From Pseudodonghicola xiamenensis DSM 18339 (GTDB lineage: Bacteria > Pseudomonadota > Alphaproteobacteria > Rhodobacterales > Rhodobacteraceae): a stretch of DNA of 64,000 nt. The first letter of the stretch is position 1. Each line of letters opens with the position of its first letter. Position numbers and translations under genes: made by a program. Of the stretch, positions 27,180 to 35,890 are shown piece after piece. The stretch spans positions 1-64,000 of the forward strand of contig NZ_AUBS01000006.1 of NCBI RefSeq assembly GCF_000429365.1, written 5' to 3'. The notes beneath the pieces are model-generated. The model ran no database searches, was not told where the DNA came from, and was given only the letters and a program-made list of their open reading frames with translations.

Positions 27180-27236
27180 GGATTTCGCCCGCGGCACATG
27201 CACGGGCGTCAGTCACGACCTCGGCAATCCCGCGCG

Positions 27237-27779
27237 TTATTTGCAGCGGGTTTCAGCGTCCTCGACTGCGGCGGTAAAGCCCAGCAACGAGAATGTGTCC
27301 TTGGTCTGCGTGCCACGGGCCGATCGTGCCGTCAGCACCGCGCTGGCCCCGCGCTTCATCGCCGCGATGATCTTGGCATCGTCGGCCTCGCTCGCCGGCC
27401 AGGCCCATTCGCCTTCGGTGAACAGCTCGAACTGATCGTCCCCGATGGTCAGATTGACGGTGGAGCCGCCCGCGAAAGGATAGCCGCCGGTGAAGGTCAC
27501 CTGCCCCGACACGCCCGCCGCCGGGCGGAAGAAGACGAACAGCAAAATATCGCCGCGCCGCACCGCAACCACCCGCCCATCGCGGGTATTGACGGTTTCC
27601 TTCGGAGCCGAAACGCTCCAGCATTCTTTCGGGTCTTTTTCGACGAAGACGCTCCAGTCGGTCTTGGCCGCGACCCGATTGGTGCTTTCCTCCTGCGCGA
27701 TGGCGGGAATTGCTCCAGTGAATGCGACCATTCCGGCCAAGCACAGGCCCGCAATGGTACGGGCGTGTTTCGATCCCAT
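27237..27779 (-). CDS. Invasion associated locus B (IalB) family protein
   Basis: 180 residues, exported: signal peptide GLCLAGMVAFTGAIPAIAQE. The mature protein has the IalB-like features WSVFVEKDPKECWSVSAPKE, VSGQVTFTGGYPFAGGS and a C-terminal pair of cysteines with CWSV and ETRCK ends that may form a disulfide. The family is widespread in alphaproteobacteria and is periplasmic or envelope-associated; the invasion name comes from Bartonella and should not be read as virulence here. It is divergent from the asparaginase gene. Confidence 0.88.
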   Translation of the reverse strand: MGSKHARTIAGLCLAGMVAFTGAIPAIAQEESTNRVAAKTDWSVFVEKDPKECWSVSAPKETVNTRDGRVVAVRRGDILLFVFFRPAAGVSGQVTFTGGYPFAGGSTVNLTIGDDQFELFTEGEWAWPASEADDAKIIAAMKRGASAVLTARSARGTQTKDTFSLLGFTAAVEDAETRCK

Positions 27780-27892
27780 TTGTCCAGCCTCCAGACTGTC
27801 CTTTTACCTCAATTACTCCGGCGCGCCCGCAGCTTTCCCAGCCATCTGTCCCACACGCAGCCATCGCTTGCCGACTTAGCCACAGTAACGTA

Positions 27893-27913
27893 CCTTTCGC
27901 CACGGGCGAAAGG
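27893..27913. promoter_or_regulatory. Perfect inverted repeat in the ialB/asparaginase divergent region
   Basis: CCTTTCGCC and GGCGAAAGG, 9-bp arms separated by ACG, lie 61 bases before the asparaginase ATG and 114 bases before the ialB-family ATG. A 21-bp dyad in a divergent region suits a dimeric repressor site. A hairpin in the transcript is the alternative. Confidence 0.45.
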
Positions 27914-27973
27914 GCGATTGGCAGAAATTCGCCATATGCTGCAGCAGAAAAACACATATTGGCGGAGCATCAC

Positions 27974-28978
27974 ATGACCAATCCCGTTCCCATGGCAGAA
28001 ATCTGGCGCGCCGACCTGTTGGAAAGCCTGCATCTCGGGCATGCGGTGATCTGCGACGACAGTGGCCAGATCGTTCAGGCCTGGGGCGATCCACAGGCGC
28101 TGATCTATCCGCGCAGCTCCTGCAAGATGATCCAGGCGCTGCCGCTGGTGACCTCGGGCGCGGCGGCGGCCTATGGGCTCAGTTCCGAACAGCTTGCCCT
28201 GGCCTGCGCCTCGCATAACGGGGCCGCGATCCACACCACGCGGGTGCGCGCCTGGCTGGAGGATCTGGGGCTGGGTGATGACAATTTCCGCTGTGGCCCG
28301 CAGATGCCCGACGACCGCGAAGCGCGCTATGCGCTGATTCGCGCCGATCAGCAGCCCTGCCAGTACCACAACAACTGTTCCGGCAAGCATTGCGGCTTTC
28401 TCACCCTGTCGCAGCATCTGGGTGCCGGCCCGGAGTATGTCGAGATCGACCACCCGGTTCAGCGCGCTGTGCGCGAAGCTTTCGAAGAGGTCACCGACGC
28501 CACCAGCCCCGGCTATGGCATCGACGGCTGTTCCGCCCCGAATTTCCAGACCACGCTGGCCGGGCTGGCCCGTGCGATGGCCTGGTTCGCCTCGTCCCAC
28601 GACCGCAACGACAGCCACAGCCGGGCAGCGCAACAGCTGGTGGCGGCGATGACAGCCCATCCCGATCTGGTCGCCGGCGAGGGCCGCGCCTGCACCGAGC
28701 TGATGCGCGCGATGGAGGGCCGGGTGGCGGTCAAGACCGGGGCCGAGGGCGTTTTCGTCGCCATCGTTCCGGAAAAGAAACTGGGGGTCGCCCTGAAGAT
28801 CACCGATGGTGCCTCACGCGCCAGCGAAGCAGCCATCGCGGCGCTGCTGGTCGGGCTCGGGGTGCTGGACCCCGGGCACCCGGCCACGATCAAGCGCATG
28901 GCCCCGGTGCTGCGAAACCGGCGCCAGATCGAGGTCGGCCAGATTCGCGCCGCCAAGGGGCTGCAACGCGGCAGCTGA
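27974..28978 (+). CDS. L-asparaginase II family protein (thermolabile, Rhizobium type)
   Basis: 334 residues, cytoplasmic. This family, unrelated to E. coli AnsA/AnsB, hydrolyses asparagine to aspartate and ammonia in Rhizobium etli. Visible family features are IYPRSSCKMIQALPL with a Ser-x-x-Lys tandem near residue 48, ACASHNG, the cysteine-containing NNCSGKHCGF (about 136-145), and GIDGCSAPNF. The ATG at 27974 follows GGCGGAGCATCAC. The frame is open upstream but lacks family similarity. Convergent with clpB. Confidence 0.9.
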   Translation: MTNPVPMAEIWRADLLESLHLGHAVICDDSGQIVQAWGDPQALIYPRSSCKMIQALPLVTSGAAAAYGLSSEQLALACASHNGAAIHTTRVRAWLEDLGLGDDNFRCGPQMPDDREARYALIRADQQPCQYHNNCSGKHCGFLTLSQHLGAGPEYVEIDHPVQRAVREAFEEVTDATSPGYGIDGCSAPNFQTTLAGLARAMAWFASSHDRNDSHSRAAQQLVAAMTAHPDLVAGEGRACTELMRAMEGRVAVKTGAEGVFVAIVPEKKLGVALKITDGASRASEAAIAALLVGLGVLDPGHPATIKRMAPVLRNRRQIEVGQIRAAKGLQRGS

Positions 28979-29104
28979 TCGGCGAAACCGCACGCCCTCC
29001 TTTGGATATTCGGTCACCGCCCGGAACCAGAACGTCCCGTCGAGGACAAACTTCCTGCAAAACGAGCCGGCACGGGCGAGTGCTGTCCATGCCCGTGAAA
29101 ACGA

Positions 29105-29134
29105 AAAAGGCCCGCCGTTTCCGGCGGGCCTGTT
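29105..29134 (-). terminator. Rho-independent terminator of clpB
   Basis: Read on the minus strand: AGGCCCGCCGG / CCGGCGGGCCT-type stem with a short loop, followed by TTTTTCGTTTTC. It lies about 30 bases after the clpB stop, in the gap convergent with the asparaginase gene. Confidence 0.85.
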
Positions 29135-29162
29135 CCGATCTGTCAGAGCCTATCGGCCCCCC

Positions 29163-31784
29163 TTAATGCAGCACGGCATCATCTGGCTTGTCCTCGACAT
29201 TGCCACCGGTCAGCCGATTGCCGATGATCAGGCCTTCCGGCCCGGCAGACACCGGGATGGTATCGCCATCCATCACCTCGCCCGACAGCAGCAATTCGGC
29301 CAGCGGGTTCTGCAGCGACGTCTGGATCACCCGCTTCAGCGGCCGCGCCCCGAACACCGGATCATAGCCTTCATCGGCCAGCCAGGTTTTCGCCGAGGCA
29401 TCCAATGTCAGCGCGATCTTGCGCGTTGCCAGACGTTTTTCGAGCCGGCCGAGCTGAATGTCGACGATCCCGTCCATGTTGTTCCGGCTCAACCGGTCGA
29501 ACACGATGATCTCGTCCAGACGGTTCAGGAACTCGGGACGGAAATGCGCCCGCACCGCGTCCATCACATCCGACTTGGCCTCTTCGCTACTGGCGCCTTC
29601 GGGCAGCATGCTCAGCGCCTGCGACCCAAGGTTCGAGGTCAGCACGATCAGCGTCTGCTTGAAGTCGACCGTTCGGCCCTGACCATCGGTCAGCACCCCA
29701 TCGTCCAGCACCTGCAACAGCACGTTGAAGACATCCGGGTGGGCCTTTTCGACCTCATCGAACAACACGACCTGATAGGGCCGACGCCGCACGGCTTCGG
29801 TCAGCACACCGCCTTCATCATAGCCGACATAGCCCGGAGGCGCGCCGATCAGACGGGCAACCGCGTGTTTCTCCATAAATTCCGACATGTCGATGCGGAC
29901 CATCGCCGTGTCATCGTCAAAGAGGTAATTGGCCACCGCCTTGGTCAGCTCGGTTTTCCCGACGCCGGTCGGCCCCAGGAACAGGAACGATCCCAGCGGC
30001 CGGCCCTCATCGTTCAGCCCGGCACGGGCCCGACGCACCGCATTCGCAACCGCACGCACGGCAGCATCCTGACCGATGACGCGCTTGTGCAGCTCGTCCT
30101 CCATCTTCAGCAGCTTCTCACGCTCGCCTTCCAGCATCTTCGAGGTCGGGATACCGGTCCAGCGTTCGACCACAGCCGCAATCTGTTCCGGGCGCACCGC
30201 CTCTTCGACCATCTTGCCCTCTTCCTCGGCCTGTTCGGCCTCGGCGAGCTGCTTTTCAAGCTGCGGGATCACCCCATAGGACAGCTCCCCCGCCTTGGCG
30301 AGATCGCCGTTCCGCTTGGCGATATCCAGATCGGCCCGGGCACGGTCCAGCTGTTCCTTCAGTTCGCGTGCCGAAGCGAGCTTGTCGCGCTCCGCCTGCC
30401 ATTGCGCAGTCAGCCCAGCCGAACGTTCCTGATAATCCGAAAGCTCTTTCTCCAGCTTTTCCAGCCGGTCTTTAGACGCCGCATCATCTTCCTTCTTCAG
30501 CGCCTCTGCCTCGATCTGAAGCTGCAGGATATGCCGGTCGAGCTGATCCAACTCTTCCGGTTTGCTGTCGACTTCCATCCGCAGACGGCTGGCGGCCTCA
30601 TCGACAAGGTCGATGGCCTTGTCGGGCAGGAACCGGTCGGTGATGTAGCGATGCGACAGCGTTGCCGCGGCAACCAGCGCCGAGTCGGAAATGCGCACCC
30701 CGTGGTGAAGTTCGTATTTCTCCTTGATGCCACGCAGGATCGAAATCGTGTCCTCGACCGTCGGCTCCTCGACCATGACCGGCTGGAACCGGCGGGCAAG
30801 AGCGGCGTCCTTTTCGACGTATTTGCGATATTCGTCCAACGTGGTGGCGCCGACGCAGTGCAACTCGCCCCGGGCAAGCGCAGGCTTGATCAGGTTGGCC
30901 GCATCCATCGCGCCATCGGTCTTGCCGGCACCAACCAGCGTGTGCATCTCGTCGATGAACAGGATGATCTGACCGGCAGCGGCCTCGATCTCGCTCAGGA
31001 TGGCTTTCAGCCGCTCCTCGAACTCACCGCGATATTTCGCGCCGGCGATCAGCGCGCCCATGTCCAGCGCCAGAAGCTTCTTGTTCTTCAGGCTCTCGGG
31101 TACGTCGCCGTTGACGATCCGCAGTGCCAGCCCTTCGGCGATGGCGGTCTTACCGACACCGGGCTCACCGATCAGAACCGGGTTGTTCTTGGTCCGGCGA
31201 GACAGCACCTGCATCGACCGGCGGATTTCCTCGTCACGGCCGATGATCGGGTCGATCTTGCCCTCTTCCGCGGCCTCGGTCAGGTCGCGGGCATACTTCT
31301 TCAGCGCGTCATAACCCTCCTCGGCATTGGCGCTATCGGCGGTGCGCCCCTTGCGGATGTCGTTGATCGCCTCGTTCAGCTTCTGCGCTGTCACCCCACC
31401 GGCATCCAGCGCGTCCTTCGCTCCGGATTTCACCATGCAGAGCGCCATGAGGATCCGCTCAACCGGAACATAGCTGTCACCGGCCTTTTTCGCGACCTTC
31501 TCGGCCTCGTCCAGCACCTTGGCGGTCTGCCCGTCAAGATAGACCTGCCCGGCATCCCCGCTGACTTTCGGCATTTTATTCAACGCGGCTTCGACAGCTT
31601 CGACCACACGGGCCGGCTCGCCGCCGGCACGGGAGATCAGATTGCTGGCCAGCCCCTGATCGTCATCCATCAATGCCTTGAGCAGATGTTCCGGCACCAG
31701 TCTCTGGTGCTCTTCGCGCATCGCAATGGTCTGCGCCGCCTGCACGAATCCGCGTGCACGCTCAGTGAACTTGTTCAAGTCCAT
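29163..31784 (-). CDS. clpB: ATP-dependent disaggregase ClpB
   Basis: Hsp100 chaperone that, with DnaK, threads aggregated proteins through its hexamer. 873 residues from the ATG at 31784, chosen because AAAAAGGAGAGTTTC precedes it; an ATG six codons earlier overlaps that site. N domain (1-145), AAA-1 with GEPGVGKTA and the Walker B ILFIDEMH, the coiled-coil M domain (about 400-530), AAA-2 with GPTGVGKTE and the arginine-rich DRLSRNNM region. The N-terminal [17 protein letters not shown] is classical. A candidate RpoH promoter lies upstream, and a clear terminator follows. Confidence 0.98.
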   Translation of the reverse strand: MDLNKFTERARGFVQAAQTIAMREEHQRLVPEHLLKALMDDDQGLASNLISRAGGEPARVVEAVEAALNKMPKVSGDAGQVYLDGQTAKVLDEAEKVAKKAGDSYVPVERILMALCMVKSGAKDALDAGGVTAQKLNEAINDIRKGRTADSANAEEGYDALKKYARDLTEAAEEGKIDPIIGRDEEIRRSMQVLSRRTKNNPVLIGEPGVGKTAIAEGLALRIVNGDVPESLKNKKLLALDMGALIAGAKYRGEFEERLKAILSEIEAAAGQIILFIDEMHTLVGAGKTDGAMDAANLIKPALARGELHCVGATTLDEYRKYVEKDAALARRFQPVMVEEPTVEDTISILRGIKEKYELHHGVRISDSALVAAATLSHRYITDRFLPDKAIDLVDEAASRLRMEVDSKPEELDQLDRHILQLQIEAEALKKEDDAASKDRLEKLEKELSDYQERSAGLTAQWQAERDKLASARELKEQLDRARADLDIAKRNGDLAKAGELSYGVIPQLEKQLAEAEQAEEEGKMVEEAVRPEQIAAVVERWTGIPTSKMLEGEREKLLKMEDELHKRVIGQDAAVRAVANAVRRARAGLNDEGRPLGSFLFLGPTGVGKTELTKAVANYLFDDDTAMVRIDMSEFMEKHAVARLIGAPPGYVGYDEGGVLTEAVRRRPYQVVLFDEVEKAHPDVFNVLLQVLDDGVLTDGQGRTVDFKQTLIVLTSNLGSQALSMLPEGASSEEAKSDVMDAVRAHFRPEFLNRLDEIIVFDRLSRNNMDGIVDIQLGRLEKRLATRKIALTLDASAKTWLADEGYDPVFGARPLKRVIQTSLQNPLAELLLSGEVMDGDTIPVSAGPEGLIIGNRLTGGNVEDKPDDAVLH

Positions 31785-31860
31785 GAAACTCTCCTTTTTC
31801 AAGCGCCCCTATGTCGGCGCCCGCTTCGCGGCACGCCATTTGTTGGGCCTCGCCCTTCAA

Positions 31861-31887
31861 TTTGGGAGCCCCCCGAAGCAGTTCAAG
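31861..31887 (-). promoter_or_regulatory. clpB: Candidate heat-shock (RpoH) promoter of clpB
   Basis: On the minus strand CTTGAA (31887-31882), a 15-base spacer and CCCAAA (31866-31861), about 77 bases before the clpB ATG. The CTTGAA -35 matches the RpoH consensus; the -10 resembles the CCCAT/CTAT type only in part. ClpB is heat-shock controlled in most proteobacteria. Confidence 0.5.
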
Positions 31888-32025
31888 ACCTTGTGAACAA
31901 GGATTTTTAACCGCCCTGCCAATCGGCTATTCCACTGCCACGGGAAACCCCGGCCAATGCCATATTCCCGCTCGATTCAAACATCAGAATGACGACATAG
32001 AAATAACCCTGTCCAGAGCAGAAAA

Positions 32026-32301
32026 ATGCAAATCACCGATATCGAGATTTATGACCATTTCCCCGATGCCGCGCAGGGCCTGCATCGCGCCCATGTCGGC
32101 GTGGCCTTCGCCGACCGTTTCGTCACCCTGTTCTGCACCATCGGCCTGCCAGTGGCCACCTCGGAGAAAGACCGCGACGCCGCGCTGATCGACGAGGCCC
32201 TGCGCCAGTTGCGCCGCATGCCCGAATGCCGCAGCGGTCAGATATCCATCGAGCTTCCCGCGACCACGCTTCCCGCGGACGCGCTCCCGCTCGCGGCCTG
32301 A
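32026..32301 (+). CDS. Small hypothetical protein
   Basis: 91 residues starting MQITDIEIYDHFPDAAQGLHR, with the look of a compact alpha/beta protein: a strand-rich first half (VGVAFADRFVTLFCTIG), a helix with RDAALIDEALRQLRRMPE, and a C-terminal tail rich in Ala and Pro. I do not recognise a named family. Codon third positions are GC-rich like its neighbours, supporting coding. The ribosome-binding site is weak (CAGAGCAGAAAA). It is divergent from clpB and 84 bases upstream of pyrF on the same strand, so it may be the first gene of a pyrF transcript. Confidence 0.65.
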   Translation: MQITDIEIYDHFPDAAQGLHRAHVGVAFADRFVTLFCTIGLPVATSEKDRDAALIDEALRQLRRMPECRSGQISIELPATTLPADALPLAA

Positions 32302-32385
32302 CCCAAGGCGCAGCAACCTCGGGGGCTCTTGCCCGACAGCCCCGCCCGGCTTAGACAGGCCGCGCAGCCGCAAAGGAGAGCCCCG

Positions 32386-33081
32386 ATGTCCGACGACCGC
32401 CTGATTGTCGCCCTTGACGTGCCGAACGCCCTGCAGGCGCTGGCACTGACCGAAACGCTAGGCGATGCCGTCAGCTTCTATAAAATCGGGCTGGGCATGC
32501 TGACCGGCGGCGGGCTCGGGCTGGCCAACGAGCTGATCTCAGAACAGGGCAAGCGCATCTTTCTGGATATGAAGCTGTTCGACATCGGCGCCACCGTCGA
32601 AGCGGCGGTGCGCGGCCTTGCGCAATTCGATCTGGATTTCCTTACCGTTCACGGCGACCCGCATGTGGTGCGCGCCGCCAAGGAAGGCGCCGCCGGCAAG
32701 GATCTGAAAATCCTTGCCGTCACCATCCTGACCTCGCTCGACCGGGCGGATCTGGACGAGGGCCTGATCCGTGCCGGTGACATTCCCGATCTGGTCGCGG
32801 AACGTGCCGGGCGCGCCTTTGACGCGGGCGCCGACGGCGTCATCGCCAGCCCGCAGGAGGCCGCGATGATCCGCGCGCTGCCAGAAGCGGCTGGCCGGCT
32901 GATCGTGACCCCTGGGGTGCGCCCGACCGGAGCCGCTCTTGGCGATCAAAAGCGCGTCGCCACCCCGGCCAGCGCGATCTCGGCTGGCGCCGATCACATC
33001 GTGGTGGGGCGCCCTGTCTGGCAGGCTCCCGATCCGCGCGCCGCGGCCCAGGCCATCGTCGACGAACTCGCCACGCTCTGA
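32386..33081 (+). CDS. pyrF: Orotidine 5'-phosphate decarboxylase
   Basis: Last step of UMP biosynthesis, cofactor-free decarboxylation of OMP. 231 residues, the usual length of the bacterial short form. The catalytic Asp-Lys-Asp set is in DMKLFDIG (61-68); LIVALDVPN opens the barrel and VTPGVRPTGA binds phosphate near the C-terminus. The ATG at 32386 follows AAAGGAGAGCC. Followed by a 241-base non-coding gap with two hairpins. Confidence 0.97.
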   Translation: MSDDRLIVALDVPNALQALALTETLGDAVSFYKIGLGMLTGGGLGLANELISEQGKRIFLDMKLFDIGATVEAAVRGLAQFDLDFLTVHGDPHVVRAAKEGAAGKDLKILAVTILTSLDRADLDEGLIRAGDIPDLVAERAGRAFDAGADGVIASPQEAAMIRALPEAAGRLIVTPGVRPTGAALGDQKRVATPASAISAGADHIVVGRPVWQAPDPRAAAQAIVDELATL

Positions 33082-33157
33082 TCCCGCGGCGGGGCTGTCA
33101 GGCGGCAAGAGCTTCCCTTGCGGAAGCTCAACCCTCAGATGTGCCAAAAACAACACA

Positions 33158-33305
33158 TATAAAATATCTGTTTCACCAGGGACTTCGCCGCGCTTCCCAA
33201 GCGGCCGGTCTTGGGCGACCCTGTCTTATGAGACACTCCCCCAACGAACCGTTTTCTTCCTGAGGTTCGTTACCTCCCCCCGCCTTGGCTGCGGGGGGCC
33301 TTTCC
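33158..33305 (+). ncRNA. Possible small-RNA or 3'-UTR structured region
   Basis: Within the convergent pyrF/NUDIX gap, an AT-rich -10-like stretch (TATAAAATAT at 33158-33167) is followed by two hairpins. The first is AACGAACC / GGTTCGTT (33243-33250 with 33264-33271). The second is CCCCCCGC / GCGGGGGG (33276-33283 with 33291-33298), followed by CCTTT. The exposed ACCTCCCC before the second stem resembles an anti-Shine-Dalgarno sequence. I find no clear -35, so a 3' UTR of pyrF with a terminator is the conservative reading. Confidence 0.3.
33276..33303 (+). terminator. Hairpin terminator in the pyrF/NUDIX convergent gap
   Basis: An 8-bp all-GC stem CCCCCCGC / GCGGGGGG with a 7-base loop and a short T run. 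It is placed to stop plus-strand transcription before the NUDIX gene. Confidence 0.6.
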
Positions 33306-33322
33306 CAAGAGGGAACGCGCGC

Positions 33323-33760
33323 TCAATTCCCCTGCAAATACGCAAGATATTGCGAAAGCTGTTCTGCGAAATGCGGCACCGCCAGCGGATGGTTGCAATA
33401 GGTCTCGGGCGACATCAGCCGCCATTCCTGCCCTTCGTCGCCAAGCCGCAGATCATCGACCCGCCATGCCGGCTGATGCGCAGCAAAGAACCACACGCGT
33501 CCATGCGGCCTGAGATAGCTGGTCCCCCAGGAGACTTGTTCCGGCGTCAGAACCAGCCCGATTTCCTCAGATGTTTCACGCAGCGCGCAGTCCAGCGGGC
33601 TTTCCGCCCCCTCCCGGCCACCGCCGGGGAAATCCCAATGCCCCGGCCAGGGAATATCTGGCTTGTCGTCGCGCAGGATCACCACGAGCTCTGGCCCGAG
33701 AAAAAGCGCCAACTTCGATCCCGCGAAATCGGTGGCTCCGGTCATATCGGAGTTTGTCAT
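33323..33760 (-). CDS. NUDIX hydrolase
   Basis: 145 residues. The Nudix box is complete at about residues 47-69: GGREGAE, seven residues, then RETSEEIGL. It hydrolyses a nucleoside diphosphate linked to another moiety; the substrate is not evident. LVVILRDDKPDIPWPGHWDFPGGG is typical of the MutT-like branch. An alternative ATG lies at 33745. Its start faces the dinB gene, which begins 88 bases away on the plus strand. Confidence 0.9.
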   Translation of the reverse strand: MTNSDMTGATDFAGSKLALFLGPELVVILRDDKPDIPWPGHWDFPGGGREGAESPLDCALRETSEEIGLVLTPEQVSWGTSYLRPHGRVWFFAAHQPAWRVDDLRLGDEGQEWRLMSPETYCNHPLAVPHFAEQLSQYLAYLQGN

Positions 33761-33848
33761 GATGACTGTCGCTCCCTATTGTCCTAATCTCGTGGCCGCC
33801 ACCCCAGAACAGATATGCGGCGCCGTGCCCTTTCGCCAGCTCTGTCTC

Positions 33849-35114
33849 ATGCCCTCTCTTTGCCGTGATTGCCTGACCCGATTTGACACCCCCTCTCGCA
33901 GGGGGCAGCGCTGCGCGGCCTGCGGCAGCCCGCGCCTGCTTTCACATCCCGAGCTGTTCGACCTGACCATCGCGCACATGGATTGCGACGCCTTCTATGC
34001 CAGCGTGGAAAAACGCGACAACCCGGCGCTGGCCGACAAACCGGTGATCATCGGCGGCGGCAAGCGTGGCGTGGTCTCAACCGCCTGCTATGTGGCGCGC
34101 ATCCGCGGCGTACGCTCGGCCATGCCGATGTTCCAGGCGCTCAAGCTCTGCCCCGACGCGGTGGTGATCCGGCCCCGGATGGAAGTCTATGCCGAGGTTT
34201 CCCGCGCCATCCGCACGATGATGGAGGAGCTGACGCCCGACGTGGAACCGCTGTCTCTGGACGAGGCGTTCATGGATCTTTCCGGCACAACGAAACTGCA
34301 TGGGGCGCCGCCGGCGGTGATGCTGGCCCGATTGATCAAGCGTATGCGGGACGAGTTGGGAATCTCCGGCTCGATCGGGCTCAGCCACAACAAGTTCCTC
34401 GCCAAGGTGGCCTCAGATCTCGACAAGCCGCGCGGATTTTCGGTGATCGGAAAGGCGGAAACGGCGGATTTCCTCCACGACAAGCCGGTGCGGCTGATCT
34501 GGGGCATCGGTCCCGCTGCCCAGGCCTCGCTCGACCGGGCCGGCATCCGCAGCTTCGCCGATCTGCTGCGCTGGGATCAACGCGACCTGCACGCGCGCTT
34601 CGGTACAATGGGAGAACGGTTGTATCACCTGGCGCGCGGCAACGACCGTCGCCGCGTCACCGCCCATGCGCCGATCAAGTCAATCTCGAACGAAACCACC
34701 TTCAACGAGGATACTGCTGACGAAGACATCCTCGACGGCCACCTGTGGCGCATGTCGGAAAAGGTCTCGGACCGGGCCAAGGCCAAGGGGCTGGCGGGGC
34801 GCGTCATCGTGCTGAAGCTGAAACGCGCCAATCATTCCCTTCTGACCCGCCGCCACGCCCTGCGCGAGCCCAGCCAGATGGCCGACACCATCTATCGCAC
34901 CGCGCGTGAGCTGTTCGATCACCGCGGCGATACTGGCCCCTATCGCCTTTTGGGGGTCGGGTTGAGCGAGCTTTGCCCCGAGAACCAAGCCGGCCTATCG
35001 GGCGATCTGCTCGATTCGGGAGCAGAGCGACGCAGCACCGCCGAGCGCGCCACCGACGAGATTCGCCGCCGCTTCGGCAAGGATGCGATTCGCAAAGGCC
35101 GTGCCCTGCGCTGA
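33849..35114 (+). CDS. dinB: DNA polymerase IV with N-terminal zinc-ribbon-like extension
   Basis: Y-family translesion polymerase. 421 residues from the ATG at 33849. Catalytic carboxylates lie in AHMDCDAFYASVEK (D45, D47 region) and SLDEAFMD (about 137-144). The helix-hairpin-helix WGIGPAAQASLDRAGI and a little-finger domain follow. Before the polymerase core is an unusual 37-residue leader with C5, C8, C22 and C25, spaced like a zinc ribbon (CRDC and CAAC). E. coli DinB lacks it. The frame is open further upstream but becomes unrelated sequence overlapping the NUDIX gene. Confidence 0.93.
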   Translation: MPSLCRDCLTRFDTPSRRGQRCAACGSPRLLSHPELFDLTIAHMDCDAFYASVEKRDNPALADKPVIIGGGKRGVVSTACYVARIRGVRSAMPMFQALKLCPDAVVIRPRMEVYAEVSRAIRTMMEELTPDVEPLSLDEAFMDLSGTTKLHGAPPAVMLARLIKRMRDELGISGSIGLSHNKFLAKVASDLDKPRGFSVIGKAETADFLHDKPVRLIWGIGPAAQASLDRAGIRSFADLLRWDQRDLHARFGTMGERLYHLARGNDRRRVTAHAPIKSISNETTFNEDTADEDILDGHLWRMSEKVSDRAKAKGLAGRVIVLKLKRANHSLLTRRHALREPSQMADTIYRTARELFDHRGDTGPYRLLGVGLSELCPENQAGLSGDLLDSGAERRSTAERATDEIRRRFGKDAIRKGRALR

Positions 35115-35218
35115 GCCGACAACAGGTCCGCGCCTCTCCCGAACACCCCGGCATTTCTTGCCGCACCGCCCTATTCGGACTTAGGCTGATTGGCGATGCT
35201 TATGGGAGGAGGTCACGA

Positions 35219-35851
35219 ATGCTGTCGATCGACGAAGAAATCACAAGCCTGTCCCGGCTGCGCGAGTTGATGCCCACCGAAGGTTTCACCAATACCTTTC
35301 TTAAGGTGAGCGATCGCCTGAACGAGGTTGCCCGCACCTTCATTTCGCTCGCCCCCTTCCTGGTTGTCGCGACAAGATCATCCTCCTCTGGCCTGATTGA
35401 CGTCTCCCCCAAAGGCGACCCCTCCGGCTTCGTCGAAGTCTACGACGACAAGACGCTCATCATTCCCGACCGGCTGGGGAACCATCGCGTCGACGGTTTT
35501 CAGAACATTCTGGAGGATCCCAACATCGCCTTGCTGTTCGTCGTCCCCGGACACGGGGACACTCTGCGGATCGCCGGCAAAGCCCGCATCGTGAAGGACA
35601 AGGCGATCAGCGACCGTCTTGCCGTGAATGGAAAGGCTCCGCTTCTGGCCATGGTTGTCGAGATCGAAGAAGCCTTCATGCACTGCTCCAAGGCCTTCAT
35701 CCGGTCACGGCTCTGGCATCCGGACAAGTGGCCAGCGCGCAAGACCGCCCCGACATTGGCGGATTGGGTCATCGCGACCGTCGACAGGGAGCAGACCCTG
35801 CAAGAGGTCGAAGACGATCACAGCGCGGATGAACGCACTCGCCTCTACTGA
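35219..35851 (+). CDS. Pyridoxamine 5'-phosphate oxidase-like flavoprotein
   Basis: 210 residues of the split-barrel FMN-binding superfamily, the MSMEG_1061-like group by appearance. The barrel segment FLVVATRSSSSGLIDVSPKGDPSGFVEV and LIIPDRLGNHRVDGFQNIL are the recognisable parts, and MHCSKAFIRSRLW is common near the C-terminus. It probably binds a flavin; the reaction is unknown. The ATG at 35219 has a strong GGGAGGAGGTCACGA site. It stands 104 bases after dinB. Confidence 0.85.
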   Translation: MLSIDEEITSLSRLRELMPTEGFTNTFLKVSDRLNEVARTFISLAPFLVVATRSSSSGLIDVSPKGDPSGFVEVYDDKTLIIPDRLGNHRVDGFQNILEDPNIALLFVVPGHGDTLRIAGKARIVKDKAISDRLAVNGKAPLLAMVVEIEEAFMHCSKAFIRSRLWHPDKWPARKTAPTLADWVIATVDREQTLQEVEDDHSADERTRLY

Positions 35852-35890
35852 AAAAAGCGGGCGATTCGCCGCCCTCTCCGGCTTCACCTC

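Noticed and set aside
28806..31910. Plus-strand open frame of more than 1000 codons opposite clpB
   Set aside because: It is the complement of a certain gene; its residues are low-complexity and match no family. Long antisense frames are expected at this GC content.
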